Of a stretch of 64,000 nucleotides of DNA, positions 1 to 8,310 are shown piece by piece. The stretch comes from Plantibacter sp. ME-Dv--P-122b. GTDB lineage: Bacteria > Actinomycetota > Actinomycetes > Actinomycetales > Microbacteriaceae. How positions within the stretch are numbered: the stretch's first letter is position 1; each line of letters starts with the position of its first letter. Location: assembly GCF_030209375.1 (NCBI RefSeq), contig NZ_JARVSC010000003.1, positions 186,001 to 250,000 on the forward strand. The letters run 5' to 3'. Below the pieces are notes generated by a model, which was given only the letters and a program-made list of their open reading frames with translations, searched no databases and was not told the DNA's origin. The translations under genes were made by a program, and so were the position numbers.

Positions 1-228
1 GCTCTGCGCACGGCCGGGGACGAGACGCATCTTGCGCGTCGACAACCAGAAGAACAGGAGGAGCGCGATCACCGCGATGAACCGGATCAGGATGACCCGG
101 TTGATCGCGAAGGGCGTGCCCTCGAAGAGGATGATGTCGGGGAAGAACTCGTCGATCGACGGACCGTGGAACTCGCCATCTTCGGCGGCCATCGGTGCGA
201 TCAGGTGCACGGCGTTAGCGAACAGCAC
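1..228 (-). CDS. atpB: ATP synthase F0 subunit a, 5' part (cut by window edge)
   Basis: Only the first 76 codons are in the window; the frame runs off the left edge. The visible protein has a short acidic head (motif EFHGPSIDEFFPDIILFEGT), then a hydrophobic stretch (NRVILIRFIAVIALLLFFWL) that would be the first transmembrane helix of subunit a, the proton-channel subunit of the membrane F0 sector. The most upstream start is GTG at 228 with GGAG four bases before it; internal GTG (210) and ATG (192) are possible alternatives without a ribosome site. The position directly downstream of an atpI homologue on the same strand is the normal order of an atp operon. The identification rests on N-terminal similarity and context; the catalytic Arg region lies outside the window. 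Confidence 0.85.
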   Translation of the reverse strand, partial: MLFANAVHLIAPMAAEDGEFHGPSIDEFFPDIILFEGTPFAINRVILIRFIAVIALLLFFWLSTRKMRLVPGRAQS

Positions 229-466
229 GTATCTCCAGTTTCGGGGGCGTGGAGCAGAGCTCTCGCGGCGACGAACAGGGGGGATGTCTCCTCGCCGCAC
301 GCCGAAGCGGTGCTAGTGGGAGGATTCGTTGACGAGTCTAGCAAGGAAACCCGGCCCCGACGAACCCAGGGGTGGTATTCCACGGCTATATTCCGAGCCG
401 CGACCTCGACTGCGGCCCGGATACCGGTTCCGGCATGCTGCCGCGCGGCGAGATGCGTTTGCCGCG
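229..466 (-). promoter_or_regulatory. atpI-atpB intergenic region, probable atp operon promoter
   Basis: This 238-base gap holds no open frame with coding character on either strand. On the minus strand a TAGACT hexamer at 340-335 is a good actinobacterial -10 element, about 107 bases upstream of the atpB start; no convincing -35 is seen at the matching distance. The gap is long compared with the 4-base overlaps of sua5, wecA and atpI upstream, so a separate promoter for the main atp operon is likely. This is inference from sequence spacing only. Confidence 0.4.
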
Positions 467-952
467 TCAGCCTTGGTCGGAGTCCTGCGGCGATGCCTTC
501 GGGAGGATGTCGTCCGAGACGTAGGGCACCCGCACCTTCGCCGCCACGACGGCGTCGATCACGAGCGAACCGACGACACCGACGATGACGCTCCCGAACA
601 GGATCGGTGCGTTGACCCAGGGTTGGTCCTTCAGGATGAAGCCCAGGACGAGGAAGATGACGAACTTCACGAGCCAGCTGCCCATCACCACCCCGAACAG
701 GATGCCGACGAAGAACTCCTGGCCGGACCAGCGGTTGGCGAAGAGGATGCTCACCGAGGTGATGCCGAGGAACACGAGCGCCATCGCGGTGCCGATGAGC
801 GCACTCGTCAGCCCGCGGGAGCCGTCGACGCTCCAACCGACCACTCCCCCGACGACGGCGATCACGAGGGCGAGGAGCGCGCTGTACCGGAGTGCCGTGC
901 GGAAGACCCGGTTGGCACTCGCGTGCGAGCCGGCCTGGGCGGGAGGAGTCAT
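467..952 (-). CDS. atpI: AtpI-like small membrane protein upstream of atp operon
   Basis: A 161-residue protein starting MTPPAQAGS, with four hydrophobic segments (about residues 20-45, 48-68, 75-105, 115-135) and a charged tail. Size, topology and location between wecA and atpB match the poorly conserved AtpI-like proteins of actinobacterial atp loci, thought to help F0 c-ring assembly or ion supply. The start was chosen because its ATG overlaps the wecA stop in an ATGA junction, implying translational coupling; the frame stays open upstream but lies inside wecA. Sequence alone does not prove function, since AtpI proteins diverge widely; position is the strongest evidence. Confidence 0.7.
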   Translation of the reverse strand: MTPPAQAGSHASANRVFRTALRYSALLALVIAVVGGVVGWSVDGSRGLTSALIGTAMALVFLGITSVSILFANRWSGQEFFVGILFGVVMGSWLVKFVIFLVLGFILKDQPWVNAPILFGSVIVGVVGSLVIDAVVAAKVRVPYVSDDILPKASPQDSDQG

Positions 953-2214
953 GGATGCTGGTCCTTCTTGGCGAGAGAGTCGAGGGTGTCGAGGGTGTCG
1001 CCGCTCACGGGCGCCTCGGGGTCGCGCTGCCCGGAGGCCTCGTCGAGCCGATCGTACAGCGCCGACCCGGGAGCCCCCTCCGCGCCGGCAGTCACGCGCT
1101 GCGCGAGCCGGTCGGCCCGCCTCCGGCGACCGATCGGCAGGAGGGTGAACACCGTGCAGGTGACGACGCCCACGGACACGAAGAGCACGGCCACCCACGT
1201 CGGGGCCGCGAAGAACGCCAGGCATCCGACGGAGATGACGACGGTCCAGCCGTAGAAGATGAGGACCGCGTGCACCTGGCTGTGACCGAGGTCGAGCAGC
1301 CGGTGGTGGAGGTGCATCCGGTCGGCGCTGAACGGCGACTTGCCGGCGCGGAGACGACGGAGGACCGCCAGGACGAAGTCGGCGAGCGGCACGACCAGGA
1401 TGGCGAACGGCAGCAGGATGGGGATGAACGCGGGCAACAGTTGCGTGCGGCCGAGGGCGGCCGGGTCGACCTGGCCGGTCACGGCGGCTGCGGAGGTCGC
1501 CATGAGCAGCCCGACGAGCAGGGCACCGGCGTCGCCCATGAACAGCCGGGCGGGGTGCCAGTTGAGCGGGAGGAAGCCGAGGCACGCACCGACGAGGATC
1601 GCGGCGATCAGCGAAGCGAGGTTGAAGTAGTCGCTCGCCCCGGTGGAGGTCACGAGCAGCTGGGTGTAGACGAAGAACACGGTGTTCGCGATGACGGCGA
1701 CACCGGCGACCAGCCCGTCGAGCCCGTCGACGAAGTTGATCGCGTTCATCACGAGCACGATGGCGAAGACCGTCATCGAGAAGGACACCCACGACGAGCC
1801 GACCGTCAGGCCACCGATGGGCAAGGAGTAGATCTGCACACCGAGCCAGGCGACGAGCCCTGCCGCCATGAACTGCGCGGCGAGCTTGATCATCCAGTCG
1901 AGGTCCCAGAGGTCGTCGGCGACGCCGATCCCGACGATGAACAGGGCGGCACCGAGGATCGCCAGCACCGGCTCCGGATCGGCGAACACGAGGTCGAAGA
2001 ACGGCAGCTGCCAGGCCACGCCGAACGCGACCAGGATGCCGATGAACATCGCGACCCCGCCGAGACGCGGCGTCGGCGTCTGATGGACGTCCCGTTCGCG
2101 GATCGGCGGGTGGAGGCCGTACTTCACGCCGACCCGCCGCGCGAGGTGGGCGAAGCCGAAGGTGATGCCCGCGCTCACGACGAGCACGATGAGGTACCCG
2201 GAGAACTGGTTCAT
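949..2214 (-). CDS. wecA: Polyprenyl-phosphate N-acetylglucosamine-1-phosphate transferase (WecA/MraY family)
   Basis: A 421-residue polytopic membrane enzyme of the MraY/WecA superfamily, which moves a sugar-1-phosphate from a UDP-sugar to decaprenyl or undecaprenyl phosphate at the inner membrane face. Visible motifs are the N-terminal TPTPRLGG loop, the magnesium-binding pair in GVADDLWDLDW, NFVDGLDGL, and the HLHH loop (DRMHLHHRL) that is typical of WecA rather than MraY. About ten or eleven hydrophobic helices precede a soluble tail of about 60 residues. Its start overlaps the sua5 stop and its end overlaps atpI, so it sits in a tight operon. In actinobacteria this enzyme starts linker or wall-polymer assembly. 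Acceptor and sugar are inferred from the family. Confidence 0.88.
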   Translation of the reverse strand: MNQFSGYLIVLVVSAGITFGFAHLARRVGVKYGLHPPIRERDVHQTPTPRLGGVAMFIGILVAFGVAWQLPFFDLVFADPEPVLAILGAALFIVGIGVADDLWDLDWMIKLAAQFMAAGLVAWLGVQIYSLPIGGLTVGSSWVSFSMTVFAIVLVMNAINFVDGLDGLVAGVAVIANTVFFVYTQLLVTSTGASDYFNLASLIAAILVGACLGFLPLNWHPARLFMGDAGALLVGLLMATSAAAVTGQVDPAALGRTQLLPAFIPILLPFAILVVPLADFVLAVLRRLRAGKSPFSADRMHLHHRLLDLGHSQVHAVLIFYGWTVVISVGCLAFFAAPTWVAVLFVSVGVVTCTVFTLLPIGRRRRADRLAQRVTAGAEGAPGSALYDRLDEASGQRDPEAPVSGDTLDTLDSLAKKDQHP

Positions 2215-2879
2215 GGTTCGCGCGGCTCGGGGAGCAGATCGCCCACCACGTCGCGGATCGCCTCCCGGGAGACGGCTCCGTCGCGCAGGACGACGATCCG
2301 TTCGTCGGCCGTGCCGAGTCGGGTCGCGTCGATGATCGTCGACGACTGCTCGCCGCTCTCGCCGCCGTCGAGGTAGACCGCGACCGAATCGCCGAGCATC
2401 TCGAGCGCGGCAGCGGCGGACGTGGCGGCCGGTCGGCCGGTGAGGTTCGCCGAGGAGACCGCGAGCGGGCCGGTGTCCTGCAGGAGTTCGAGGGTCACCG
2501 GGTTCGACGGCATCCGGAGCGCGACCGTGCCCGCGGTCTCGCCGAGGTCCCAGGCGAGCGAGGGCTGGGCCTCGAGCACGATGGTCAGGCCCCCGGGCCA
2601 GAACGCCTCGACCAGCCGGTGCACGGCATCGGGGACGGACGCCGCCAAGGCCTCGAGCGTGTTCACACCGGAGACGAGGACGGGCGGCGGTGACTGCCGG
2701 GTCCGTCCCTTCGCGTCGAGCAGGCGCTGCACCGCGGCCGGCGAGAACGCGTCGGCGGCCACCCCGTAGACCGTGTCGGTCGGGAGTACGACCAGCTCAC
2801 CCCGGGCCAGGGCCGTCCGTGCCAGGCGCATCCCGGCGAGCAGCTGCGCGTGATCCTGGCAATCGAAGGTCTGCGGCAT
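2211..2879 (-). CDS. sua5: L-threonylcarbamoyladenylate synthase (Sua5/YwlC/YrdC)
   Basis: A 222-residue single-domain YrdC-type protein that makes threonylcarbamoyl-AMP from threonine, bicarbonate and ATP for t6A37 tRNA modification. The YrdC signature is visible near residue 35 (LPTDTVYGVAADAFSP) with the basic KGRTRQSPPPVLV segment near residue 77 and SSANLTGRPAATS near residue 140. It lacks the extra C-terminal Sua5 domain, as is usual for actinobacterial forms. ATG at 2879 has an AGGA about 8 bases upstream. It is coupled to wecA by a 4-base overlap. In many relatives it directly follows prmC; here about 5.4 kb, mainly surface-glycan genes, separates the two. Confidence 0.88.
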   Translation of the reverse strand: MPQTFDCQDHAQLLAGMRLARTALARGELVVLPTDTVYGVAADAFSPAAVQRLLDAKGRTRQSPPPVLVSGVNTLEALAASVPDAVHRLVEAFWPGGLTIVLEAQPSLAWDLGETAGTVALRMPSNPVTLELLQDTGPLAVSSANLTGRPAATSAAAALEMLGDSVAVYLDGGESGEQSSTIIDATRLGTADERIVVLRDGAVSREAIRDVVGDLLPEPREP

Positions 2880-2951
2880 GTGGTGGGTCCTGGCTGAACG
2901 GGGCCGCCGATCGGTGATCAGTCGGCCGGATGATCGGGGTGACGACGCTCA

Positions 2952-2957
2952 ATCATA
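2952..2957 (-). promoter_or_regulatory. Candidate -10 element for the sua5-wecA-atpI operon
   Basis: TATGAT on the minus strand, a near-perfect -10 hexamer, lies about 73 bases upstream of the sua5 start and overlaps the last codons of the upstream glycosyltransferase gene. It could free sua5-wecA-atpI from the glycan operon. No strong -35 is visible. Confidence 0.4.
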
Positions 2958-3939
2958 GCCTCGGGCGTCTTCCGAGCAGTCTGGGCAGGCAGAGGTAGAC
3001 AGCGAGGACGATCAGGATGCCGAGGACGGCGAGGGCCTGGAACGGCCAGGCGCCCGTCGCCACGACCACCCCGAGGAGCCCGGTGGCGAGGGTCGCGACG
3101 CTCACGACGGCGGTGGACCCGAGGTGACCGAGTCCGCCGGCGGCGAGACGCTGGTACACGTGGCTGCGATGCGCCTCGTGCAGCGGCTCCCCCCGCCGCC
3201 AGCGCGCGATGATCGTCGTGCCGGTGTCGGCGACGTACACGAGGACCGGGCCGATCAGCGCGACGAAGGAGATGCCGCTGAAGGCCGCGGAGATGGCGAC
3301 CGCGACGAGGGAGCCACCGAGGAGGTAGCTGCCGACGTCGCCCAGGAACATCCGGCGCCGAGCGAGGTTCCACGGCAGGAACCCGAGGAACGCGGCCGCG
3401 ACGACGAGGCCGGCGGCCGTGACGCCCGGGAGTCCGGCCACGGCACCCAGACCGGCGTAGAACCCGCCGACGACCGTGCCGTGCATCGAGGAGATGCCGT
3501 TGACGCCGTCCATGAAGTTCGCGATGTTCGTGTAGGCGACGAGCGCCACGATCCCGAGCGGGATCCACCAGAAACTCGCGGCCATCGAGACGACGAGCAC
3601 CCAGGTCGCCACGAGTCCGAGGACGACCTGCAATCCGAAGCGCACGCGCACGGGGAGTCCGCGGACGTCCTCCACGGCGCCGATGGCCGCGTTCACGACC
3701 GACACGGCGGCGACGATCCAGAGCGGCAGGCTGTGGAGCAGGACCGCGGCTGTTCCGAGACCGACGGCGACCGCGACGGCGACGCCGATCCCGCCCCCGC
3801 GGATCGTCGGCGTGGCGTGCATGGACCGGTGGTTCGGGGTGTCGACGACCGCCCGGCGGATGAGGATCGGGCGGATAGCGAGCTGGGACAGCAGGCTCAC
3901 GACGAGCGCGAGCACGCCCGCCAGGATGGCAGTCGTCAT
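2953..3939 (-). CDS. WbpL-like glycosyl-1-phosphate transferase, MraY/WecA superfamily
   Basis: A 328-residue multi-helix membrane protein and a second MraY/WecA superfamily member in this window. Motifs in order: SMHATPTIRGGGIGV near residue 39, an acidic GAVEDVRGLPVR in place of the usual double Asp, ANFMDGVNGI near residue 137, and HRSHVYQRL near residue 258. The HxSHxYQR loop is characteristic of WbpL/WbcO-type enzymes that transfer N-acetylfucosamine or N-acetylquinovosamine phosphate to undecaprenyl phosphate. It overlaps the CapD-like gene upstream by 4 bases, and CapD-like dehydratases make precursors of such sugars, so both probably start an O-antigen-like or capsule repeat unit. Exact sugar unknown. 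Confidence 0.82.
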   Translation of the reverse strand: MTTAILAGVLALVVSLLSQLAIRPILIRRAVVDTPNHRSMHATPTIRGGGIGVAVAVAVGLGTAAVLLHSLPLWIVAAVSVVNAAIGAVEDVRGLPVRVRFGLQVVLGLVATWVLVVSMAASFWWIPLGIVALVAYTNIANFMDGVNGISSMHGTVVGGFYAGLGAVAGLPGVTAAGLVVAAAFLGFLPWNLARRRMFLGDVGSYLLGGSLVAVAISAAFSGISFVALIGPVLVYVADTGTTIIARWRRGEPLHEAHRSHVYQRLAAGGLGHLGSTAVVSVATLATGLLGVVVATGAWPFQALAVLGILIVLAVYLCLPRLLGRRPRL

Positions 3940-5756
3940 TGCACCAGGTGGTGGGTGCCGGCGCCCTCGTCGGCGATCGTCTCCCGCCAGACGTCGATGT
4001 CGAGCAGTGCCGGGTCGAGCGGCTGGATCCGCGTGTGCGAGACCTTCGGGTGCTTCGAGCGGTCGGCGATCTCGTCGGTGTCGATGAGGACCTCGTGCAG
4101 CTTCTCGCCGTGGCGGAGACCGGTGTACACGATCTCGACATCCTTGCCGGACGCGGCGATCATGCGCTTGGCGACGTCGAGGATGCGGACCGGACGGCCC
4201 ATGTCGAGGATGAGGACCTCGCCCGGGTCGCCGATCGCGCCGGCCTGGATGACGAGCTTCGACGCTTCGGGGATCGTCATGAAGAAGCGGGTGACGTCGG
4301 GGTGCGTGACCGTGACCGGACCGCCGGCCTCGATCTGGGCGGTGAACGCCGGGATGGCGGACCCGCGGCTGCCGATGACGTTGCCGAACCGGACCGAGAG
4401 GTACCGTGCGTCGGTCTCCTGGGCGCTCATCCAGGCGGTGAGCTTCTCGGCGATGCGCTTGCTGTAACCGAGGACGGTCGTCGGGTTCGCGGCCTTGTCG
4501 GTCGAGATGTTGACGAAGGTGCCGACACCCACGGCCCGCGCCGCGTTGAGGACGTTCAGGGTGCCGAGGACGTTGTTCTTCCAGGCTTCGTCGGGGTACT
4601 GCTCGAGCATCGGAGCGTGCTTCAGCGCTGCCGCGTGGAACACGACGTCGGGGCGTCGGTCCTCGAAGATCTCCATGAGCGAGGGGAGGTCGCGGATGTC
4701 GGCGAGCACGACCTCCTTGGTGTCGAGCAGACCGTGTCCCGAGATCGAGAGCTGCGTGGTGTGGAGTCCCGTCTCGTCGCGGTCGAGCAGGACGAGCTCA
4801 GCCGGACCGAACTGGTTGACCTGGCGGGCGATCTCGGAGCCGATGGATCCGCCGGCACCGGTGACGAGCACACGCTTGCCGGTGAGGTACCCCGCGATGC
4901 TCTCGACCTGCAGGTCGACGGTGTTGCGGCCGATGAAGTCCTCGACGTTGAGGTCGCGCAGGCTCGGCGCGCTCTCAGCCGTCCCGGGAGCGAGCATCGT
5001 GTCGATGGGAGGGACGACGAGCACCCGAAGCTTCGCCTCGTCGGCTCGCTCGCTGACCTGCCGGATGAAGTCGTTGTCGACGTCCGCGATGCTGATGATG
5101 AGGGCCTGCGCCCCGGTGCGCTTGACGGCCGCCACCAGGTCTGCTCCCGTGCCGACCACGGCGACGGAGGCGATGCGGAAGTTGCGCTTCGAGGGGTCGT
5201 CGTCGATCACGCCCACCGGGAGGTAGGGCGACTGCGGGTCGCGCATGAGCCGAGGGATGATCGACATCCCCAGCGCACCGGCTCCGTAGACGAGGACGCG
5301 CTGCGCCTCGATGGGCCGGCTGCGGCTGTCGACGAAGAGTCGCTTGACGTAGCGCGTGATGCCCATGAAGACGATCGCGAACGGGAACGCGATCACCGTG
5401 GTGGACCGTGGAACCCCCCACGCGACGCCGAAGACGGCGTTGACCGCGATGAGGATCGCGGTGACGATCAGGGCGACGACGATGAGCTGTTTCGCCTCGT
5501 AGAAGCTGCCGAAGCTGTGCAGGCCGTGGTAGTAGCTCCACAGGTAGGCCACGACGAGCTGGGCGACCACGGCGATGACGCACAGGAGGACCGTCCCCAC
5601 GAGGGCCACGCGCTCGTACTCGAGCTCGAACCGGACGAGCTGGGCGACCACGATGGCGAGCACCCAGCACAGTGCGTCGAGGGCGGTCTTCGCGGCGAAA
5701 CGAGGACCGGGCGCCTGCGTCCATCTACGGGGGGCGTCTGGGAGCGTGGAGGTCAT
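3936..5756 (-). CDS. CapD/WbpM-like UDP-GlcNAc 4,6-dehydratase, membrane-anchored
   Basis: A 606-residue protein with about four N-terminal helices (residues 20-130), a CoA-binding-like Rossmann region (VLVYGAGALGMSI near 155) and a C-terminal short-chain dehydrogenase domain with the NAD site TGAGGSIGSE near 295 and the catalytic segment NISTDKAANPTTVLGYSK near 415. This is the full-length WbpM/CapD architecture: NAD-dependent dehydration of UDP-N-acetylglucosamine to 4-keto-6-deoxy sugars. As in WbpM-type enzymes, the usual catalytic Tyr of the YxxxK motif is replaced (TDKAANP region). It lies in the minus-strand glycan operon, 12 bases after the epimerase gene and overlapping the WbpL-like gene. 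Confidence 0.88.
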   Translation of the reverse strand: MTSTLPDAPRRWTQAPGPRFAAKTALDALCWVLAIVVAQLVRFELEYERVALVGTVLLCVIAVVAQLVVAYLWSYYHGLHSFGSFYEAKQLIVVALIVTAILIAVNAVFGVAWGVPRSTTVIAFPFAIVFMGITRYVKRLFVDSRSRPIEAQRVLVYGAGALGMSIIPRLMRDPQSPYLPVGVIDDDPSKRNFRIASVAVVGTGADLVAAVKRTGAQALIISIADVDNDFIRQVSERADEAKLRVLVVPPIDTMLAPGTAESAPSLRDLNVEDFIGRNTVDLQVESIAGYLTGKRVLVTGAGGSIGSEIARQVNQFGPAELVLLDRDETGLHTTQLSISGHGLLDTKEVVLADIRDLPSLMEIFEDRRPDVVFHAAALKHAPMLEQYPDEAWKNNVLGTLNVLNAARAVGVGTFVNISTDKAANPTTVLGYSKRIAEKLTAWMSAQETDARYLSVRFGNVIGSRGSAIPAFTAQIEAGGPVTVTHPDVTRFFMTIPEASKLVIQAGAIGDPGEVLILDMGRPVRILDVAKRMIAASGKDVEIVYTGLRHGEKLHEVLIDTDEIADRSKHPKVSHTRIQPLDPALLDIDVWRETIADEGAGTHHLVQ

Positions 5757-5768
5757 AACGTGTCGATC

Positions 5769-6746
5769 CTACCGATCGCCGGCTTCGCGTTGGCTGCGCA
5801 CGGACTGCGCGTCGGCGTCGGGGCCGGGTGCACCGCGCTCCGCGGCGAGGGCGGCGATCGAGGACCGGAGACCGTCGTCCGTCGCCGTCGGCATGCGCTC
5901 GTGCCCGAGTGCACCGAGCAGTCGGGCACCGGAGACGCGGTAGTCCTCGGTGAGCTTCGCGAGACGCCCGGAGTTGAGCGGCACGGCGGGGACGCGATCG
6001 CCGACGGCTGCCGCCAACCGCACGAGGGCCGGTGGGAGCGCCAGGCGACGGACCCGGCGACCGGTGACCTCGGCGATGAGGGTGACGAGGTGCCCCGTCG
6101 ACACGGGCTCGTCGTCGGCGACGAGGTAGACACCCGTCGTGACGGCGGGCGTGTCGATGATGCTCGTGATCGCCCACGTGAGGTTCTGGATCGACACGAA
6201 GCTGCGCTCGTTGCGGAAGGCGTCGAGCGGGTACGGGATGCCACGGGACAGCAGACCGAACAGGAGGCGCAGGTTGCCCTTGTCCCCCGGCCCGTGCACC
6301 ATCGTCGGACGGAGGACGATCGTCCGGCGACCGGCAGGGGGCTCGACGGCGAGCAGGAGCCGCTCGGCCGCGAGCTTCGACTTCCCGTACGGGGTCACCG
6401 GGTGGGGCTCGGCGGACTCGTCGAGGACGCCGTCGACCGTCGCCTCGTTCACCGCGGCGACGCTGCTCAGCTGGATGAAGGTGGTGGCGTCCGACGCCAG
6501 GAAGGCGACGTACGCGCGTTCGGCGAGGTCGGTGTTGATCCGGCGGTACACCTCGGGAGAAGCGGTGCCGTCGAGGTCGTGCGCCTTCCCGGCGAGGTTC
6601 ACCACGACGTCGAGGTCCGCGGGGAAGGCCTCCCCCGTCCACCCGCGCAACGAGAACGGCACGACCTCGTGGCCGGCCGCCTCGAGGACGGGGACGAGGT
6701 TCGTCCCGATGAAGCCGGTCGCACCGGTCACGAGCACTCGGCTCAT
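5769..6746 (-). CDS. NAD-dependent sugar epimerase/dehydratase (extended SDR)
   Basis: A 325-residue extended SDR protein: TGATGFIGTNL nucleotide site at residue 8, a Ser-rich catalytic strand (IQLSSVAAVNE) and YGKSK (YxxxK) near residue 145. Such proteins act on nucleotide sugars, often reducing the 4-keto product of a WbpM-type dehydratase to a deoxy-amino sugar, which fits the neighbouring genes. The start ATG at 6746 was chosen because it overlaps the GT2 stop in an ATGA junction. The C-terminus (RGAPGPDADAQSVRSQREAG) is hydrophilic and probably disordered. Substrate is inferred from context. Confidence 0.82.
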   Translation of the reverse strand: MSRVLVTGATGFIGTNLVPVLEAAGHEVVPFSLRGWTGEAFPADLDVVVNLAGKAHDLDGTASPEVYRRINTDLAERAYVAFLASDATTFIQLSSVAAVNEATVDGVLDESAEPHPVTPYGKSKLAAERLLLAVEPPAGRRTIVLRPTMVHGPGDKGNLRLLFGLLSRGIPYPLDAFRNERSFVSIQNLTWAITSIIDTPAVTTGVYLVADDEPVSTGHLVTLIAEVTGRRVRRLALPPALVRLAAAVGDRVPAVPLNSGRLAKLTEDYRVSGARLLGALGHERMPTATDDGLRSSIAALAAERGAPGPDADAQSVRSQREAGDR

Positions 6747-7540
6747 CGTCCGAACCATCCCCACGTGCGGAAGTACACGAACGCCCCCTGGATCGAGTAC
6801 CACATCAGCTTCCGGTTGTGGTGCGAGCCCTTCGCGAAGTGATGGTGGATCGTCGCCCCCGGGTAGTACGCGGTCCGGGACACCTGGAGAAAGCGTCGGG
6901 TGAGGTCGGCGTCCTCGATGTACATGAAGATCCGCTCGTCGAAGAAGCCGACGCGGTGCAGGGTCGAGGTCCGGAGGAACATGAAGCAGCCCGAGAGGTA
7001 GGGCACGTCGAACATCGTCTTGCTGTAGTCGTGCGCCGGGTTCTCGTCGATGTCGCGGTATTCGTACCTCGCCATGCGTTTCGCGACGAGCGGTTTCAGC
7101 GGACCGGGCAGGAACCGGCGGGCGAAGAGGTCGAAGACGGAGGGGTTGCGCTTCACCAGGTACTGGAGGGAGCCGTCGGGGTACAGCACCTTCGGCATGA
7201 CGTGTCCGACCTCGGGGTGCTCGAGCATGAACTCGTGGAGCTCCTCGATCGCCTCCGGCTCGAAGTACACGTCCGGGTTGACCACCATGTGGAACTTCGA
7301 GCGCCCGAGGACCTTCGCGATCGCGAGATTGTGTGCGGCACCGAAGCCGGGGTTCGACGGGTTGTGCAGGTATTCGATCCGCGGGTCGTCCGCGAGGTCG
7401 CGGAGCTCGTCCGTCGGCGAGTTGTCGACGAGGTAGAGCGTCTCGACGAGCGGGCTGCCGAGGGTCGAGTCGATGGCCGCACGCAGCTTGTCGCGATCGT
7501 TCCGGTACATGACGATGCAGGCGGTCACAGGACGGTCCAC
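6743..7540 (-). CDS. Family 2 glycosyltransferase, rhamnosyltransferase-like
   Basis: A 265-residue GT-A fold enzyme. The nucleotide-binding start (TACIVMYRNDRDKL), the VDNSPTD strand, NPSNPGFGAAHN, and the metal-binding acidic segment MVVNPDVYF (about residues 87-95) are typical of WbbL/RfbF-like GT2 enzymes; GFFDERIFMYIEDADL near residue 190 supplies the likely catalytic acidic residues. No membrane segment is evident, so it should act in the cytoplasm on lipid-linked glycan. GTG at 7540 follows a GAGAGGG ribosome site. It is the first gene of the glycan operon and is coupled to the epimerase. Confidence 0.85.
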   Translation of the reverse strand: MDRPVTACIVMYRNDRDKLRAAIDSTLGSPLVETLYLVDNSPTDELRDLADDPRIEYLHNPSNPGFGAAHNLAIAKVLGRSKFHMVVNPDVYFEPEAIEELHEFMLEHPEVGHVMPKVLYPDGSLQYLVKRNPSVFDLFARRFLPGPLKPLVAKRMARYEYRDIDENPAHDYSKTMFDVPYLSGCFMFLRTSTLHRVGFFDERIFMYIEDADLTRRFLQVSRTAYYPGATIHHHFAKGSHHNRKLMWYSIQGAFVYFRTWGWFGR

Positions 7541-7653
7541 GGTTCACCCTCTCCGGCGGCGGGGACGGCACCGCCGAGGCACGACGGACGTGGGCCCGAC
7601 GCGCCTGGTCAGTCTACGTGCTGCCCGCGTCCGGTCCTGGGAGCCCGGGGCCG

Positions 7654-7665
7654 CATACTGGAGTG
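7654..7665 (+). promoter_or_regulatory. Leaderless promoter -10 of the HAD phosphatase gene
   Basis: CATACT at 7654-7659 is followed by 6 bases and then GTG at 7666. Transcription should start on or one base before the start codon, giving a leaderless mRNA. No Shine-Dalgarno sequence is suitably placed. Confidence 0.45.
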
Positions 7666-8304
7666 GTGCCAGAGCGTGTGTTCTTCTTCGACTGCGACAA
7701 GACCCTGTACGACTACGACTTCCGGAAACGCCTCCCGGCGCTCTCCCGGTTGACGGGCGTGAGCCAGTACCGGCTCGCGAAGCAGTGGTGGGTCGGCGGC
7801 CACGAGGCCGCGGCCAACATCGGCGAGTACCCGACGAGCGACGACTATCTGGCGGTGTTCGCCGAGGTCACCGGCTACCCGCTGTCCCTCGAGGAGTGGC
7901 GCGAGGCCCGTGCGGCGGCGATGACCCCGGTTCCCGGCGTCCTGGCCACCCTCGCCCGTGCCTCGACGCTCGGGACGGTCTCCCTGCTGTCGAACAATCC
8001 GATCCCGTTCCGGGACTCCTTCGCACAGCTGGCCCCCGAAGCCGCAGCCCTCCTCGGCGAGAATGACCTCGTGTCCGCCGTCCTCGGAGCGGAGAAACCC
8101 GAGCCCCGTGTCTACACCCGGGCGCTCAGCCGGTACGGCGTCGCACCTGGCCGCACCATGCTCATCGACGACTCCGCGGCGAACTGCGCGGGTGCCGAAG
8201 CCGTCGGGATGCACGCGTTCCAGCTGACGAAGGACGCCTCAGGCGCCTTCGACGTCGCGGGACTCGACGCAGCCGTCGACGCCTTCGTGGCGGCCACGCC
8301 CTGA
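7666..8304 (+). CDS. HAD-family hydrolase, pyrimidine 5'-nucleotidase-like
   Basis: A 212-residue HAD phosphatase. Motif I is FDCDKTLYDYD (nucleophile and acid Asp near the N-terminus), motif II is LLSNN, motif III the Lys in AEKPEPRVY, and motif IV LIDDSAAN. The FDCDKTLYDYD form and the helical cap resemble SDT1/PHM8-type pyrimidine nucleotidases. Start: GTG at 7666 (or 7663), placed by a -10 hexamer six bases upstream and by the HAD motif beginning six residues later; the open frame continues upstream without coding character. It stands alone, divergent from the glycan operon and convergent with prmC (6-base gap). Substrate unknown. Confidence 0.8.
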   Translation: MPERVFFFDCDKTLYDYDFRKRLPALSRLTGVSQYRLAKQWWVGGHEAAANIGEYPTSDDYLAVFAEVTGYPLSLEEWREARAAAMTPVPGVLATLARASTLGTVSLLSNNPIPFRDSFAQLAPEAAALLGENDLVSAVLGAEKPEPRVYTRALSRYGVAPGRTMLIDDSAANCAGAEAVGMHAFQLTKDASGAFDVAGLDAAVDAFVAATP

Positions 8305-8310
8305 CACCGG

